Shown here: in pieces, positions 41,274 through 51,260 of the stretch
How the letters are laid out: the number at the start of each line of letters is the position of its first letter
How positions within the stretch are numbered: position 1 is the stretch's first letter
From: Burkholderiales bacterium
GTDB taxonomy: Bacteria > Pseudomonadota > Gammaproteobacteria > Burkholderiales > Burkholderiaceae_C
NCBI GenBank assembly: GCA_028868855.1
Contig: JAGWTR010000010.1
Location: 1-64,000, forward strand
Reading direction: 5' to 3'
DNA: 64,000 nucleotides
The notes under the pieces: generated by a model
Told to the model about the DNA's origin: nothing
Database searches by the model: none
Seen by the model: only the letters and a program-made list of their open reading frames with translations
Made by a program: the position numbers and the translations under genes

Positions 41274-41948
41274 ATGCGCCTGATCCGTTTACCCCTGCTG
41301 TGCCTGTTCTTGAGTCTCCTGGGCGGGTTCGCCCACGCCGCGAGCGCCTGGGAGCCCGTACGGCAAGGCCGGGCCCGCGACGACATCAGCACCTGGGTGC
41401 GCTCGGTCGAGGGCACGGCCGTCAAGGCCTTTCGCGGCGTGACCGAGGTTCAGTACCCCCAGCTCACCGTGCTGGCCCTGCTGGCCGATGTCCCGAATCT
41501 GTCCAGCTGGATCTATCAGTGCAAAAAAGCCGGGCATCCCGACAGCGCCCCTGCAGGGCAGGTCTATGCCCAATTCAAAGGCATCTGGCCCGCCTCGGAT
41601 CGTGATGTGCTGTTCCAGACCTCGGTGAGCCAGTTGGAAGATCAGGTGGTGTTCATCCACTCGGTGAATGTCGAGGGCTACCCGCCGCAAGACGACTACG
41701 TTCGCATGACCTCGCTGAACAACAGCTTTCGACTGACGCCCCTCAAGGATGGCTGGACGCGTGTCGAGTTTGAAACCCAGGTCAACATCGGGGGGCTGGT
41801 GCCAACTTGGCTGGCCAACCTCATCGCCACCGATGCGCCTGTGGCCACCCTGAAAGGCCTGCGTCAGCAACTGCAGAGCAAGCCCCAGTACCAGATCAAA
41901 TCGGTGGACCAGCTGCCGCCGCACTTCCGCAAGATTAGCCCGCTGTGA
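41274..41948 (+). CDS. Exported START-domain protein
   Basis: A 224-residue protein with a signal peptide (about 1-23, FAHAASA). The mature part fits a START lipid-binding domain: VKAFRGVTEVQYPQLTVLALL, WIYQCKKAG, WPASDRDVLFQTSVSQ and WTRVEFETQVNIGG. Such proteins may carry a hydrophobic ligand across the periplasm. It has its own leader and ends convergent with giant gene A, 29 bp apart. A functional link to the giants is not shown. Confidence 0.82.
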   Translation: MRLIRLPLLCLFLSLLGGFAHAASAWEPVRQGRARDDISTWVRSVEGTAVKAFRGVTEVQYPQLTVLALLADVPNLSSWIYQCKKAGHPDSAPAGQVYAQFKGIWPASDRDVLFQTSVSQLEDQVVFIHSVNVEGYPPQDDYVRMTSLNNSFRLTPLKDGWTRVEFETQVNIGGLVPTWLANLIATDAPVATLKGLRQQLQSKPQYQIKSVDQLPPHFRKISPL

Positions 41949-41977
41949 AGCAGGCTTGAGGGAAGGCGGCTGCGCCC

Positions 41978-44900
41978 CTAGTTCAAGGGGAAGAACTCCG
42001 CATACACCAGCCGCTCTTCGACCACGCGGCGGCGCCACTGTGACCCACCGTGTTGTTCGGGCACGGTGCGGTCGGTGTAGTAGCGTTCGAATTCGCGCAG
42101 CACCAGTCGTGCCGGGCGGCCACCGACCTCGGGCAAGGGCGCACCAGCCTGCCAGATCACCGGGTCGAACAAACCGGGCGGGAGGGTGATGACGCCACCC
42201 CCCAGCGAAGTCTTGGTCGCCGTGTCGATGCGTGGCACCTGGGTCGCAAAGCTGATCGGGTTGCCCAGGCGCCCCGTGCGCGTGGTCTGCGTTTCGGTCA
42301 GCGACACCGCATGGGTTTTGAAGATGGACGGGCCATTGGTGTCGATCTTGCCGCCGGGGGGCACCGCCAGACTCGATGCCAGCGTGCTCACGTCACTCCA
42401 GGCCAGGTCGCTGTCGATGGCAGGGTCGCGCGTTTGCAAGACCAGCTCGACGCGGTTGCGACCGCTTTCCAGCGCGCTGCCCAACGGCGGCATCACGGAG
42501 ACATTGCTGTAGGGGCCGTCTGCATCGGGCGTGAAGCGCAAGCGCATCGGGCCATGGTCCGGCACCGGGCCATGCAGGCTCACCGACACGCGATGGTCTT
42601 GCACGCTCAACTCGGCCGAGCGGCGCGGCAGCACTTGCGCAAATTCAGCCTGCACCACGCGCGAGATCTTGGCAAAGGGCAGCGACTGCGGTTGGTAGCG
42701 CACCAGCGCCAGGCGCACAAAGGGCATGTAGCTCAGGCCAGGGTTCAATTCGATGTCGACAAACCAGAGCTTGCGGCTGTCGTCCCATTCGACGCGGTGG
42801 CCCACCACGACCACGGGCTGAGTAAACTTGGGTGTGGCGGTGTCGGCCGGGTCCTGCAACTCGACCAGGCCCACGGTTTCGCTGGCCACGGCGCGCGGGA
42901 AATCGTGCGCCGTGATGTTGGGCTTGGGCAGGGCCGAGTCGAACAAGGGGTCCAGGCCCCATTGCGTGACGTAAGGCTGCAAGGCATCGCGCATGCCTTG
43001 GAAGGCGGCGCCATCGGGCAGCAGCACCACGCCCAGCAACTCGCCGTCGCCCGAGCTGAACCATGGCCGCTCCAGGTAGACCCGCAGCCCGTTGCCAAAG
43101 CGTGTGCTGGTTTGCCTGGGCAACTGGGCACCGAGCACCTGCCGCCACTGGAAGGTCGGGACCGCGTAGACCACTTGCGGCGATGCGGGTGGCGCGGTGT
43201 TGGGCACGATGGTGCCGCTGGGCACGGCGCCGGCCACGTTGAACAGCATCGGCGCGCCGTAGTCCGTGGCGCCGCCCACCAGCGCCAGCGTTTCGAGGGT
43301 GGGCGGGCCAACGCGTGTAACCTTGTCGGTCTGGGCAAAGAGCGAGGGCGGCAGGTATTCGCGAAAGCGGGTCGTCGCCACCAGGTGGTAGGTGACCAGC
43401 CGGAATCGCGTGTCGCCAAAGTCTTGGCGGTTGCCCGGGCTGCGCGGCGTCGCTGGCGAGGGGTTGTTCGGGTTGGGTGAGTTGACGTTGTTGGCCGCGG
43501 CCGCAGCGGCCAGACCAAACTGGTTCACATGGTTTTCGGACAGGGGGATCTCGCCAAGCTGACCGTGCAGCGTCACCAACTCAGGGCGATCGCGGGCCGG
43601 GTCGTCGTGCCACTCCGCCCATTGCGCCTGCACTTCGAACTTGCCCGAGCTGGGCCCGTGCAGTTGCACCCAGCCATCCAGGTCCGCCGTGTGAGCACCG
43701 GCGGTGCGCCGAGCTTGGAGCTTTTGCAGCCTGGGCGAGCACACCGGCTGTTGCGTGGCGTGCACCATCACCAGCGATCGATAGGGTGTGACCATCCAGT
43801 GCAGGCCCAGCAGCGCCGACTGCAGCACCGCTTGGCGCTGTCCGGCGGTGTCGGTCCATTGCGGGATGCCCAGGTGGCTGGCGAAATGCGGGTGCACGAA
43901 GCTGGCATAGCGCAGCCGTGCGATGCGGCCTTTGGGCAGGAACAGCGTCAGCGTGCGGGCCATGGGGTCCCATTTCGGCAGCCCATCGTCAGCGTAGGTT
44001 TCGCCGCAGGGGCCGTCATCCAGTGTGGCGAGGCGTTCGGCAAACACCAGGCGCAACCCTTGGCTGTCAGGCCAGTCGTTGCGATAGGTCACCAACAGCA
44101 CTGGCTGCTGATTCGGGCCAGGCACCACCGCCGCGCCGGGCCCGAGCATCAGCGGCAGCGCCACCGCCGGGGCGATGCCCGGAATGGCGTGGCCGGCCTC
44201 GGCGCGGATCGACACACCGGCCGCCGCGCCATCGGGCAGGTAGGGCGTGTCGATCAGCGCTTCTCGGTGAATGATGTACTGCCCACCAACGAGGCGATCG
44301 CCGGTGGGGTTGTCGGCCTTGGGCAAGTGCAGCGGCAGCGTGGTGCTGGTGGCAACGTCCTTGACGCTGGCGGGAGTGACCAGCTCAAGCTGCGCGCTTG
44401 GGGTGCTGTCCAGCAGCGTGCCGGCTTCGCGTGCGGCGGTGGCATAGGCCTGTTTGATCGCGGCGGGGGTGCCGAGGTCGAAATTGGCGTCGAACAGGCC
44501 ATGCTGTTCGCATTGCAATTGCGACGATTTCGGGGGCACCAGATGGCGCTCGTTGACGTCCGCGTATTCAAAGTCGGCGCTGGCCGGTTTGGCCGTCTCG
44601 GTGACGAAGTCGGTGCTGCTCAGGTAGGCGCTGGTGTCGGCGTTGTAGTTGCTGCGGATCACCATGCGTTCCAGCGACTCGCCTTCGCTCACGCGGTGCC
44701 GGTGTACCAGCGCGGGTGGGTCCACCGGCTCGAAGCGCAGGTAGCTCACGGGTTCGGTCGCCTGTTCCAGGTCGCCCAGGCCGGGGTCATCGGCGCGCAG
44801 GCTGTTGCCGGCCAGGTCGACGATGCGGGCTCGAAAGCGGTAATCAAAGCCAAACCGCAGGCGTGGCAGGGTGCCCTTGCGGGCCTTGAAGTTCACGGCC

Positions 44901-46744
44901 AGGCCATTGCCCCGTTCGGCCTGTTCATCGACGCCGCCCACTTGCTCGCCCTGCAAACCGCTGTCCGTGGCGGCATCGGGTTTGATGGTGAGGCCGGGGC
45001 GCGGGGCTGCCAGGCTCCAGCCGGTCCAGCGAAAGAGGGTTTCGTGCAGGTAATGGTCGTCCCCGCCGTCGCCCGTGGTCGAGGCGCTTTTCACGTAGCC
45101 CTCGTCGGCTTGCAGCGGCACAGGGGTGTCGGCTTGCTTGATGAGGCGGTAGTCGCCTTCGCGCCAACACAGTGAGCGCCATTGGTCGTGCCGCGCATCA
45201 ACGCGGTAGCCACGCAGGACATCTTCGATGAACAGCACAATATTGTTCGACGCGGCAGGCGTGGTCTCGATGGTCTTGTTCTTGAGCGCGGTGGCCGCCG
45301 CGGTGAACGCGACCTGCGCGGCGCGGCCGTGGCGCAAGACGCCCAGACCGCCCGAGCGCAAGGCCGCCACTGGCTGCTTGTCGCCCGTGGTGTAGGTGAC
45401 CTGCCCGTCGGTGCCTGGCGTGAGGTGACGCACCACCAGGTTTTGTGCGGTGACCAAAAAATCCGTCGTCTTCAAGGCCGCGCCATCGGGGTCCACCTGG
45501 TAGACGTCGAACTCGCTGCGCTCGTCTTTGAGGGTGTTCAGCGTGCTTGGCAAGGTCGGGTCGACGGTGCCTGCCAAGCGCAGCAGTCCGTCGGCATGGT
45601 CATGCGTGCGGGCGCGCGTGTTGAAGCGTTCCGGGCTGGCCCTGAAGGCCGTGCGTGGGCGGCTGTCGGGGTCGGACGCGCCCTGCGGGTGGGGCACGCC
45701 CCAGCGCACAAAGGCAGCCAAGGTGCCCTCAACGGTGGGCTGTCCACGCAAGCCCGCGTCGATCGGGTTGTCGGCCGGCAAGGCGAAGTCAAGGATCAGG
45801 CCGAGGGCGCGCAGCAGATCGGGATGGTCGGCCAGGGAGGCCACGATCTGGTGGAAGTCGAACTCAGGGGGCTTGATGGGGGCGTTCACGCCTTTCAGGT
45901 CGGGCCGGCGTTTGGCCAGGTCGGCGGCCGTTGGCGCTTGGCGGCGGTAAAAGCGCGTCGCCTGGTAGAAGGTGTATTCATCGGCGGTGCGGAACTGACT
46001 CATCAGGGCCGCATCGGGCCCGTTCAGTGCGGGGTCGTGCCAGTCGGGCGGCAACACGCGAATCGGGAAGCTGCCCGCGGGCTGTTGGCCATCCAGGCCC
46101 ACCACCGCGGCCTCGTATCGACTCGTGGGGCCAAACACCTGGCGCGACAGGCGCGCCTCCACGCCTTCCTTGTTGTCGTCGTCAAAGAAGCGATTGAAGC
46201 CGTTCGGGTCGGCGATTTCGATCGTGCGGTCGCCCAGCACCACGGTCTGGGTCGCGGTACCCAGGCTACTGAGCAGGCCCTTGAGGGCCGGGTCGGCATG
46301 GCGCCAGGGCAGCAGCGTCGGGTGCTCGTCGCTCGATTGCTGGGCCAGATCGCCATAGTGCTTGCGGGTGAAGCCCAGCACATTGCGGATCGGGTAGGAG
46401 CGCAGGTTGACCTGACTCATGTCCTTGAACACGAAACCCGCCACCGGTGTGCTCGGCGGCAGCAGGGTGTTCCACAGGCTTTGTCGCGTCCAGGGGCTGA
46501 GGTCGGGGGCAGGCAGCGGCTCAAGCGGCAGCACGGCCCCGTTCACATCAAGCGCGAACTTCAAGTGCGACAAGGTGCTGGGCCAGTCCCGAAAATCCTG
46601 GTAGGCATCGAGTGTTTGTTCGTTCGCCTTGTCGGGGCGAAGTCGCGGAGACACCACCACCGACACGCGCAAGCGCCCCTTGAGCGGACCTTCTTCAATG
46701 CGGCCAAAAGGCAGCGCTGTCCAGATGATTTGTTGTTGGGCCAT
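41978..46744 (-). CDS. Giant protein A (1588 aa), function unknown
   Basis: A single open frame of 1588 residues with no signal peptide, membrane helix or recognised catalytic motif. It begins MAQQQIIWTALPFGRIEEGP. Strand-rich segments dominate, with conserved-looking blocks such as YRFRARIVDLAGNSL (about 640), PKWDPMARTLTLFLPKGR, HWMVTPYRSLVMVHA, RFRLVTYHLVATTRFREY, ERPWFSSGDGELLGVVLLP and WFVDIELNPGLSYMPFVRLALVRY near the end, separated by Pro/Ala-rich linkers. AGG lies seven bases before the ATG. It follows giant gene B by 51 bp on the same strand, so the two form one unit. Base composition matches the neighbours. It could be a scaffold or an exported surface polymer; I cannot assign it. 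Confidence 0.8.
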   Translation of the reverse strand: MAQQQIIWTALPFGRIEEGPLKGRLRVSVVVSPRLRPDKANEQTLDAYQDFRDWPSTLSHLKFALDVNGAVLPLEPLPAPDLSPWTRQSLWNTLLPPSTPVAGFVFKDMSQVNLRSYPIRNVLGFTRKHYGDLAQQSSDEHPTLLPWRHADPALKGLLSSLGTATQTVVLGDRTIEIADPNGFNRFFDDDNKEGVEARLSRQVFGPTSRYEAAVVGLDGQQPAGSFPIRVLPPDWHDPALNGPDAALMSQFRTADEYTFYQATRFYRRQAPTAADLAKRRPDLKGVNAPIKPPEFDFHQIVASLADHPDLLRALGLILDFALPADNPIDAGLRGQPTVEGTLAAFVRWGVPHPQGASDPDSRPRTAFRASPERFNTRARTHDHADGLLRLAGTVDPTLPSTLNTLKDERSEFDVYQVDPDGAALKTTDFLVTAQNLVVRHLTPGTDGQVTYTTGDKQPVAALRSGGLGVLRHGRAAQVAFTAAATALKNKTIETTPAASNNIVLFIEDVLRGYRVDARHDQWRSLCWREGDYRLIKQADTPVPLQADEGYVKSASTTGDGGDDHYLHETLFRWTGWSLAAPRPGLTIKPDAATDSGLQGEQVGGVDEQAERGNGLAVNFKARKGTLPRLRFGFDYRFRARIVDLAGNSLRADDPGLGDLEQATEPVSYLRFEPVDPPALVHRHRVSEGESLERMVIRSNYNADTSAYLSSTDFVTETAKPASADFEYADVNERHLVPPKSSQLQCEQHGLFDANFDLGTPAAIKQAYATAAREAGTLLDSTPSAQLELVTPASVKDVATSTTLPLHLPKADNPTGDRLVGGQYIIHREALIDTPYLPDGAAAGVSIRAEAGHAIPGIAPAVALPLMLGPGAAVVPGPNQQPVLLVTYRNDWPDSQGLRLVFAERLATLDDGPCGETYADDGLPKWDPMARTLTLFLPKGRIARLRYASFVHPHFASHLGIPQWTDTAGQRQAVLQSALLGLHWMVTPYRSLVMVHATQQPVCSPRLQKLQARRTAGAHTADLDGWVQLHGPSSGKFEVQAQWAEWHDDPARDRPELVTLHGQLGEIPLSENHVNQFGLAAAAAANNVNSPNPNNPSPATPRSPGNRQDFGDTRFRLVTYHLVATTRFREYLPPSLFAQTDKVTRVGPPTLETLALVGGATDYGAPMLFNVAGAVPSGTIVPNTAPPASPQVVYAVPTFQWRQVLGAQLPRQTSTRFGNGLRVYLERPWFSSGDGELLGVVLLPDGAAFQGMRDALQPYVTQWGLDPLFDSALPKPNITAHDFPRAVASETVGLVELQDPADTATPKFTQPVVVVGHRVEWDDSRKLWFVDIELNPGLSYMPFVRLALVRYQPQSLPFAKISRVVQAEFAQVLPRRSAELSVQDHRVSVSLHGPVPDHGPMRLRFTPDADGPYSNVSVMPPLGSALESGRNRVELVLQTRDPAIDSDLAWSDVSTLASSLAVPPGGKIDTNGPSIFKTHAVSLTETQTTRTGRLGNPISFATQVPRIDTATKTSLGGGVITLPPGLFDPVIWQAGAPLPEVGGRPARLVLREFERYYTDRTVPEQHGGSQWRRRVVEERLVYAEFFPLN

Positions 46745-46795
46745 GAATGCCTCGTGTGATCCGTGTATGCCGTGCGTGTCAAAAATGAGCGTGGC

Positions 46796-49700
46796 TCAGG
46801 CGAAGGCCTCGACGTAGTCGCGCCAGGCGTAGTCGGTGGCCTGTCCGGGCGTGTCGTCGATCAGTGTGAGTTCCTGCACCAGGTCGAGTGCGGGCTGCAA
46901 GCCCATCAACTGGCGGAAACTCGGGTCGCCGTTGGAGCCGGAGAACTTGCGCTCGCAGGTGACGGTGACGCTGGCCGAAAACATGAAGACCGAGACCTCG
47001 ATCGTCAGTTGTGCCTTGCCGGAAACTTTGCCGCTGTCGAACTCGTAGCGCAACTCCAGGTACAGCTCCAGCGATGCCGAGATCAGCCCCAGCACGCTGA
47101 CATGGCCGCCAAGGCGGAAATAGCCGGTCAGCGAGGCGGCGGTTTTCTCCATGCGGAAGTACACGCCGGCCATCACGTGCACGCCGCCGCTGGCCACGCC
47201 GAAGTCCACCGAAATGCTGGCGCCAAACTCGAAGGCCGCCTCCAGGATCTGCACCCCGCTGGGGTCAATGGTGACGCCAAAGAATCCGCCCCCGCCGAAC
47301 AGCGACACCGTGAGGTTGAACGGCTGCTCGCGGGTGCAGAAATTGAAGCGCACCGACAGCGGCTGGCCGATGAAAGGCACCGTGAAGCCCGCGCCCAGGC
47401 TGAGATTGGTCAGCGAGAACATGCCGACCGCGATGTTGGGCAGCGACACCGAAAAGCCGGCATCAATGCCCTGCGGCGTGATGTCCAGGTGCGGTGGGTC
47501 CGAGAAGCCGTCCAGCGGAATCAAGGAGCGCAGCGTTTCCACAAAGCTCAGGGGGCCGACGAACTTGATGTCATGCAGCAGCACGTCCACATTCATCTTG
47601 GCGCTGGTGTCCACGCTGAATTCGATCTTCTCGAAGTTCAGCTCCAGAAAGCTGGCCGGCGCGATCAGCACGAGGTCGAAGTGCTTCAGCCCGCACACCA
47701 CGCTGATCTTGGGCGTGCCGCCGCTCTTTTTGACCTTGGCCTCGACCGCGACGACAAAGCCGTGTCGGTCGTTGGCGCGAAAGAGCTGGTTCTCGGGCTT
47801 GACGCTGCCGTCGGGCTCGGTCTTGAAGCCCCAGCTGTTGATCTCGGGGCTCCAGTCGAAATGCACCGTTAGCTCGTCACCGGTCAGCATTTGCAGGAGC
47901 TTGGTCAGATCGGCGGCCAGGCCCAGCACTTCGGTGACGCCGTCCAGTGCCGCCAGCAAGGTCTTGCGCGCAGCCCCGTCGAGCAGTCGGAAGTCCGCCA
48001 AGGTGGTGCGAATCGGTGCGATCGCATTTTGGATGTCAGTGAGTTTGGCGCCCAACTGGTCTGGGTGGGTGAACAGGTCGCCGAGGCTTTCGGGGTGGCC
48101 GACCACCGCATCCAGCGCGGCGAACAGGGCCTTGCCTTGGGGGATCAGTTGCGCCAGCGTCTTCAGGTCGGTCAACACGGCCGTGGCTTGGGCCACGAGG
48201 TTCTTGACCGACTGTTTGAAGCCCGAGGGCAGTGTGGCGCTGTCCACCTTGCTGCCAATCAGCGCGACCTTTGGCAACAGTGCATCGATCGTTGCGCCCA
48301 GGTTGCCAAGGTTGGGCAGGCTGTCGATGCCGGGCAGGTCGCCATTGGGCGTGCTCGGCAACAGCGCTTTGAGCTGGTCGCTCAGGCTGCCGCTGCTGGC
48401 ATCTTGCAGCAGCGCCTGCACATCCTGGATCGCACTGATCACTGGCGTGACTTGCGCGGCGGCCAGGCTTTGTGCCTGGTCCAGCAGGTCTTGCAGCGTG
48501 CTCAGCACGACGGTCTTGGCCGCCTGAGCCAGCGAGCCGCCCTGGCTGCCAATGTTGCGCACAAAATCAAACGCGCGCATCAAGGCGTTGACCAGCGATT
48601 CAACTTGCGATGCGGCCTCTGAGGCGAACTTCGGCACGCGCTGAGGACTGCCGCTCAGGTCGGCCACGGCCTCAATGACCGCGCCCAGCGGGATGCAGCC
48701 AAACAGCAGCGGCAGCGGCAGGTCACTGAGCGAACTCGGGAAGGCGCTGGCCGGCTTGAGCTGGCCCTGCACGAAGTCGCTCACCGAGCCGGTGACCGGT
48801 CCCGTCAGGCGCGACAAGGCGCTGGGCTTGATGTTGGGCATCACGAAGCCGCCCGAGCGATCGCCCTGCTTGGAGAAATCGAGCTGGGCCATGCCGGGCA
48901 AGGCGGCGATGTCGGCAAACACCTCGCCTTTGTTGCTGGCGTCGAAGCCCTGCGCCAGGTAATGCGCGTTCCACTGGATGCGGTTGCTGCCGCCTGAGCC
49001 CGTGAGGTGGGCCAGCGCGGCCACGCGCACATCGGCGGACATCACCCGAGGGTAAAACACGGGCCTCGACAATTTGTTGGAGTAGCTCCGCAAGCCATTG
49101 TTGCGGGCCTGGTACTCGGCGCCGAGCTCCAGCGTTTCAACCTCGACGGCGGTGTCGCCCGCCTTCTGGCTGGGCGCGAGCGTCACGCGCTGCCGCTTGA
49201 GCGCGGCGCTGCGTCGCCCGGCCCGTGCGACATCGAGGGTGTTCCATTCATCGAACGCCCGCTTGGCATAGCCCTCGGCCTCAGCGAAGGCAGGCTGCAA
49301 GGTGTTGGTCCTGGACGGTGGCCGTGCGGGGTACTTCAGCTGGCGCGGGCTGGCGAAGGTGTTGTCCATGAAGATCAACGGCTGCTCGAACTCGACGCGC
49401 CGGTCGTCCTGGTCGGTGGCCACACAGCGAAAACCGAAGGGCTGCCCATTGACGCAGGGCCAGAACAGGCTCTGCCCATTGGCGCCAATGGCACTGGCGG
49501 CGGACTGTGGAGCGTCAAGGTTCGGCGTGACCGTGGTCAGGATCTTCACGCTCTTGAAAGGCCACTGGTTCTTGAACACCCGCGTGCTGTCGGGACTCAC
49601 CAGTGACTCGTCGCCGTCGTGGCCATAGAGGCGCTCGCGCTCGCGCACGATGATGAACATGCGCTGGCGCAGGTAGGCTGGGTTGCCGGGCTTGAACTCG

Positions 49701-51070
49701 ATCACCGGCTTGCCGTCTTTGTCGATCGCGCCGTTGTGGAACTTGCGCTCGGTGACCTTGATGAGCGCCACGCGGTGACCAAAGGGGAACAGAAAACCCT
49801 TGTAGACGACGCGCACGTAATGATCGCGCCCCATGGTCGTGCGGTGATTCCACTCTTCCAGCGCCAGCCCTGGCGGGTCGAAGGCGCCCCGCGCGTCAAA
49901 CCAGGCGCCCAGGCTGCTGAGCAGCAGCAGCTTGTCGTCCACCGGCGGTGGCGTGTAACTGTGTTCCGAGAAATTTGAGGACAGGTGAACGATCTGGAAG
50001 CGATCGAAGTCGCTCAGCGTTGTCAGGAAGGGAACGGCCGCCCCGGCCGTGCTCGGCAAATCGGCGGTAACCGGGAATTGGCCTTGCATCGCTTTGCTGG
50101 AGCCCTCGCCGGTGAGCGCCCAGACGGCGCGCACGGTGCGGTTTGCGTCGGGCTGCGGTGGCTCGATCACGGCGCCGTCGGCGGCCGGGGCCACTAAGCG
50201 CGTGTGCCACAGCTCGGTGCGGTCGGTCAGCGCCGAGGTGACCGGGGTGCTCGCGTGGTGCCAGCGCTCCCCGGCATGCGGCGACAGGATCAGGCGCCAG
50301 GGCAGTTCGATGGCGGTTTGTGTGGCGGTGGGGGCTTGCGGGCGCGGGCCTTGCGAATGCGGCGCGGGGATCTTTTTGCCCGAGCCGGGGCCCGGCTGGA
50401 TGGCTGCGCCCGAGCCGATGGCGGACACCTTCCATTGGTTCAACTGCCGTGCCACCGCGCTGCTCAGCCGCACACGCTGCGCCCAGGGCATCTTCGCCAG
50501 TTGCTGGGCGGTGGGCAGCTTAAAGGGCAGGGGCCACGGCTTGACGATGATGACGGGCGGCGTGGTCCGTGGCAAAGCATTCGCGGGCACTTGCAGCGCC
50601 AGTTGCTGGCAGGCGTCAAGCACGTCGGCCAGCCGATAGGGCACGCTGAAGCCTTTGGGCACCGCGAACACCAGCCGGCTTTCGTTGGCCATTCTGGCGC
50701 GCACCGGCGGGTTGCCCAGTGGTGGGTTCACATCGGGCTGCGGGGGCGGTGCGGTCGGCGGCACATCGGGTGAACCAGAGGCCACCACGGTCTCAAAGAA
50801 GGCCTGTTCGGCGACCGACTGCGGCGGAAAATGCAGGACGATGAAGGCATCACCGCTGTCGCTGGCCCGCTCCAGGCGCGGCGGCGCATCGCTGCTGGCC
50901 GAGGCCAGCACCTTCAGGTTGATCAGCTGCAGGCGAAGCGCCAGCAGATCGTTGGGGCGCACCACCGCTTGCCCTGGCTTACTCGCATCAAACAGATTGG
51001 TGGTGTGTGACGGCGCCAGCGGGATCGGCAAGGGCGGTCGTACGCTGGGATTTTTTGGCGGCTTGGCCAT
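46796..51070 (-). CDS. Giant protein B (1424 aa), function unknown
   Basis: A 1424-residue protein starting MAKPPKNPSVRPPLP, with no signal peptide. Three regions can be told. Residues 1-700 are mixed with conserved-looking blocks (LSDFDRFQIVHLSSNFSEHS, DHYVRVVYKGFLFPFGHRVA, PAYLRQRMFIIVRERERLYG). Residues about 790-1060 are long amphipathic helices (ASQVESLVNALMRAFDFVRN, VVLSTLQDLLDQAQSLAAAQ, KNLVAQATAVLTDLKTLAQ), probably coiled coil. Residues about 1065-1390 are many short amphipathic beta strands (FFGVTIDPSGVQILEAAFEF, VHVMAGVYFRME, LGLISASLELYLELRYEF). The last part reminds me of what databases call DUF6603, from memory and unverified. The start at 51070 is the ATG closest to the conserved part. 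Confidence 0.78.
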   Translation of the reverse strand: MAKPPKNPSVRPPLPIPLAPSHTTNLFDASKPGQAVVRPNDLLALRLQLINLKVLASASSDAPPRLERASDSGDAFIVLHFPPQSVAEQAFFETVVASGSPDVPPTAPPPQPDVNPPLGNPPVRARMANESRLVFAVPKGFSVPYRLADVLDACQQLALQVPANALPRTTPPVIIVKPWPLPFKLPTAQQLAKMPWAQRVRLSSAVARQLNQWKVSAIGSGAAIQPGPGSGKKIPAPHSQGPRPQAPTATQTAIELPWRLILSPHAGERWHHASTPVTSALTDRTELWHTRLVAPAADGAVIEPPQPDANRTVRAVWALTGEGSSKAMQGQFPVTADLPSTAGAAVPFLTTLSDFDRFQIVHLSSNFSEHSYTPPPVDDKLLLLSSLGAWFDARGAFDPPGLALEEWNHRTTMGRDHYVRVVYKGFLFPFGHRVALIKVTERKFHNGAIDKDGKPVIEFKPGNPAYLRQRMFIIVRERERLYGHDGDESLVSPDSTRVFKNQWPFKSVKILTTVTPNLDAPQSAASAIGANGQSLFWPCVNGQPFGFRCVATDQDDRRVEFEQPLIFMDNTFASPRQLKYPARPPSRTNTLQPAFAEAEGYAKRAFDEWNTLDVARAGRRSAALKRQRVTLAPSQKAGDTAVEVETLELGAEYQARNNGLRSYSNKLSRPVFYPRVMSADVRVAALAHLTGSGGSNRIQWNAHYLAQGFDASNKGEVFADIAALPGMAQLDFSKQGDRSGGFVMPNIKPSALSRLTGPVTGSVSDFVQGQLKPASAFPSSLSDLPLPLLFGCIPLGAVIEAVADLSGSPQRVPKFASEAASQVESLVNALMRAFDFVRNIGSQGGSLAQAAKTVVLSTLQDLLDQAQSLAAAQVTPVISAIQDVQALLQDASSGSLSDQLKALLPSTPNGDLPGIDSLPNLGNLGATIDALLPKVALIGSKVDSATLPSGFKQSVKNLVAQATAVLTDLKTLAQLIPQGKALFAALDAVVGHPESLGDLFTHPDQLGAKLTDIQNAIAPIRTTLADFRLLDGAARKTLLAALDGVTEVLGLAADLTKLLQMLTGDELTVHFDWSPEINSWGFKTEPDGSVKPENQLFRANDRHGFVVAVEAKVKKSGGTPKISVVCGLKHFDLVLIAPASFLELNFEKIEFSVDTSAKMNVDVLLHDIKFVGPLSFVETLRSLIPLDGFSDPPHLDITPQGIDAGFSVSLPNIAVGMFSLTNLSLGAGFTVPFIGQPLSVRFNFCTREQPFNLTVSLFGGGGFFGVTIDPSGVQILEAAFEFGASISVDFGVASGGVHVMAGVYFRMEKTAASLTGYFRLGGHVSVLGLISASLELYLELRYEFDSGKVSGKAQLTIEVSVFMFSASVTVTCERKFSGSNGDPSFRQLMGLQPALDLVQELTLIDDTPGQATDYAWRDYVEAFA

Positions 51071-51122
51071 GACTGGGGTTCCCGCGAGGGCTTCGGGCTG
51101 TGGTGCTCCGACTCTAGTCACA

Positions 51123-51164
51123 TCCGGCGCACGAAACCCCCCAATGGTTAGGGGGTGTCCGGCG
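51123..51164. promoter_or_regulatory. Operator candidate between giant operon and small divergent gene
   Basis: Dyad ACCCCC-N9-GGGGGT (51136-51141 and 51151-51156) is flanked by direct repeats TCCGGCG at 51123-51129 and 51158-51164. C-rich/G-rich half sites with a central TTA are typical of NarL/LuxR-type regulators. It lies 66-86 bp from the giant B start and about 105 bp from the small gene start. No T-tract follows. Confidence 0.5.
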
Positions 51165-51260
51165 AAGAGTTGTAAGCAAACCTGCTCGCGACGCCCCGCT
51201 CTGCGCCGAGGTCGCCGCGCGGTAAAGTGCTTGGAAATTCCACTCACCGGAGCGATTGCC

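Noticed and set aside
43529..46759. Long plus-strand frames (548 and 525 residues) opposite giant gene A
   Set aside because: They have shadow composition (Gly, Ala, Arg, Val, Gln and His). The minus-strand frame is continuous for 1588 codons with normal amino-acid use and a ribosome site.
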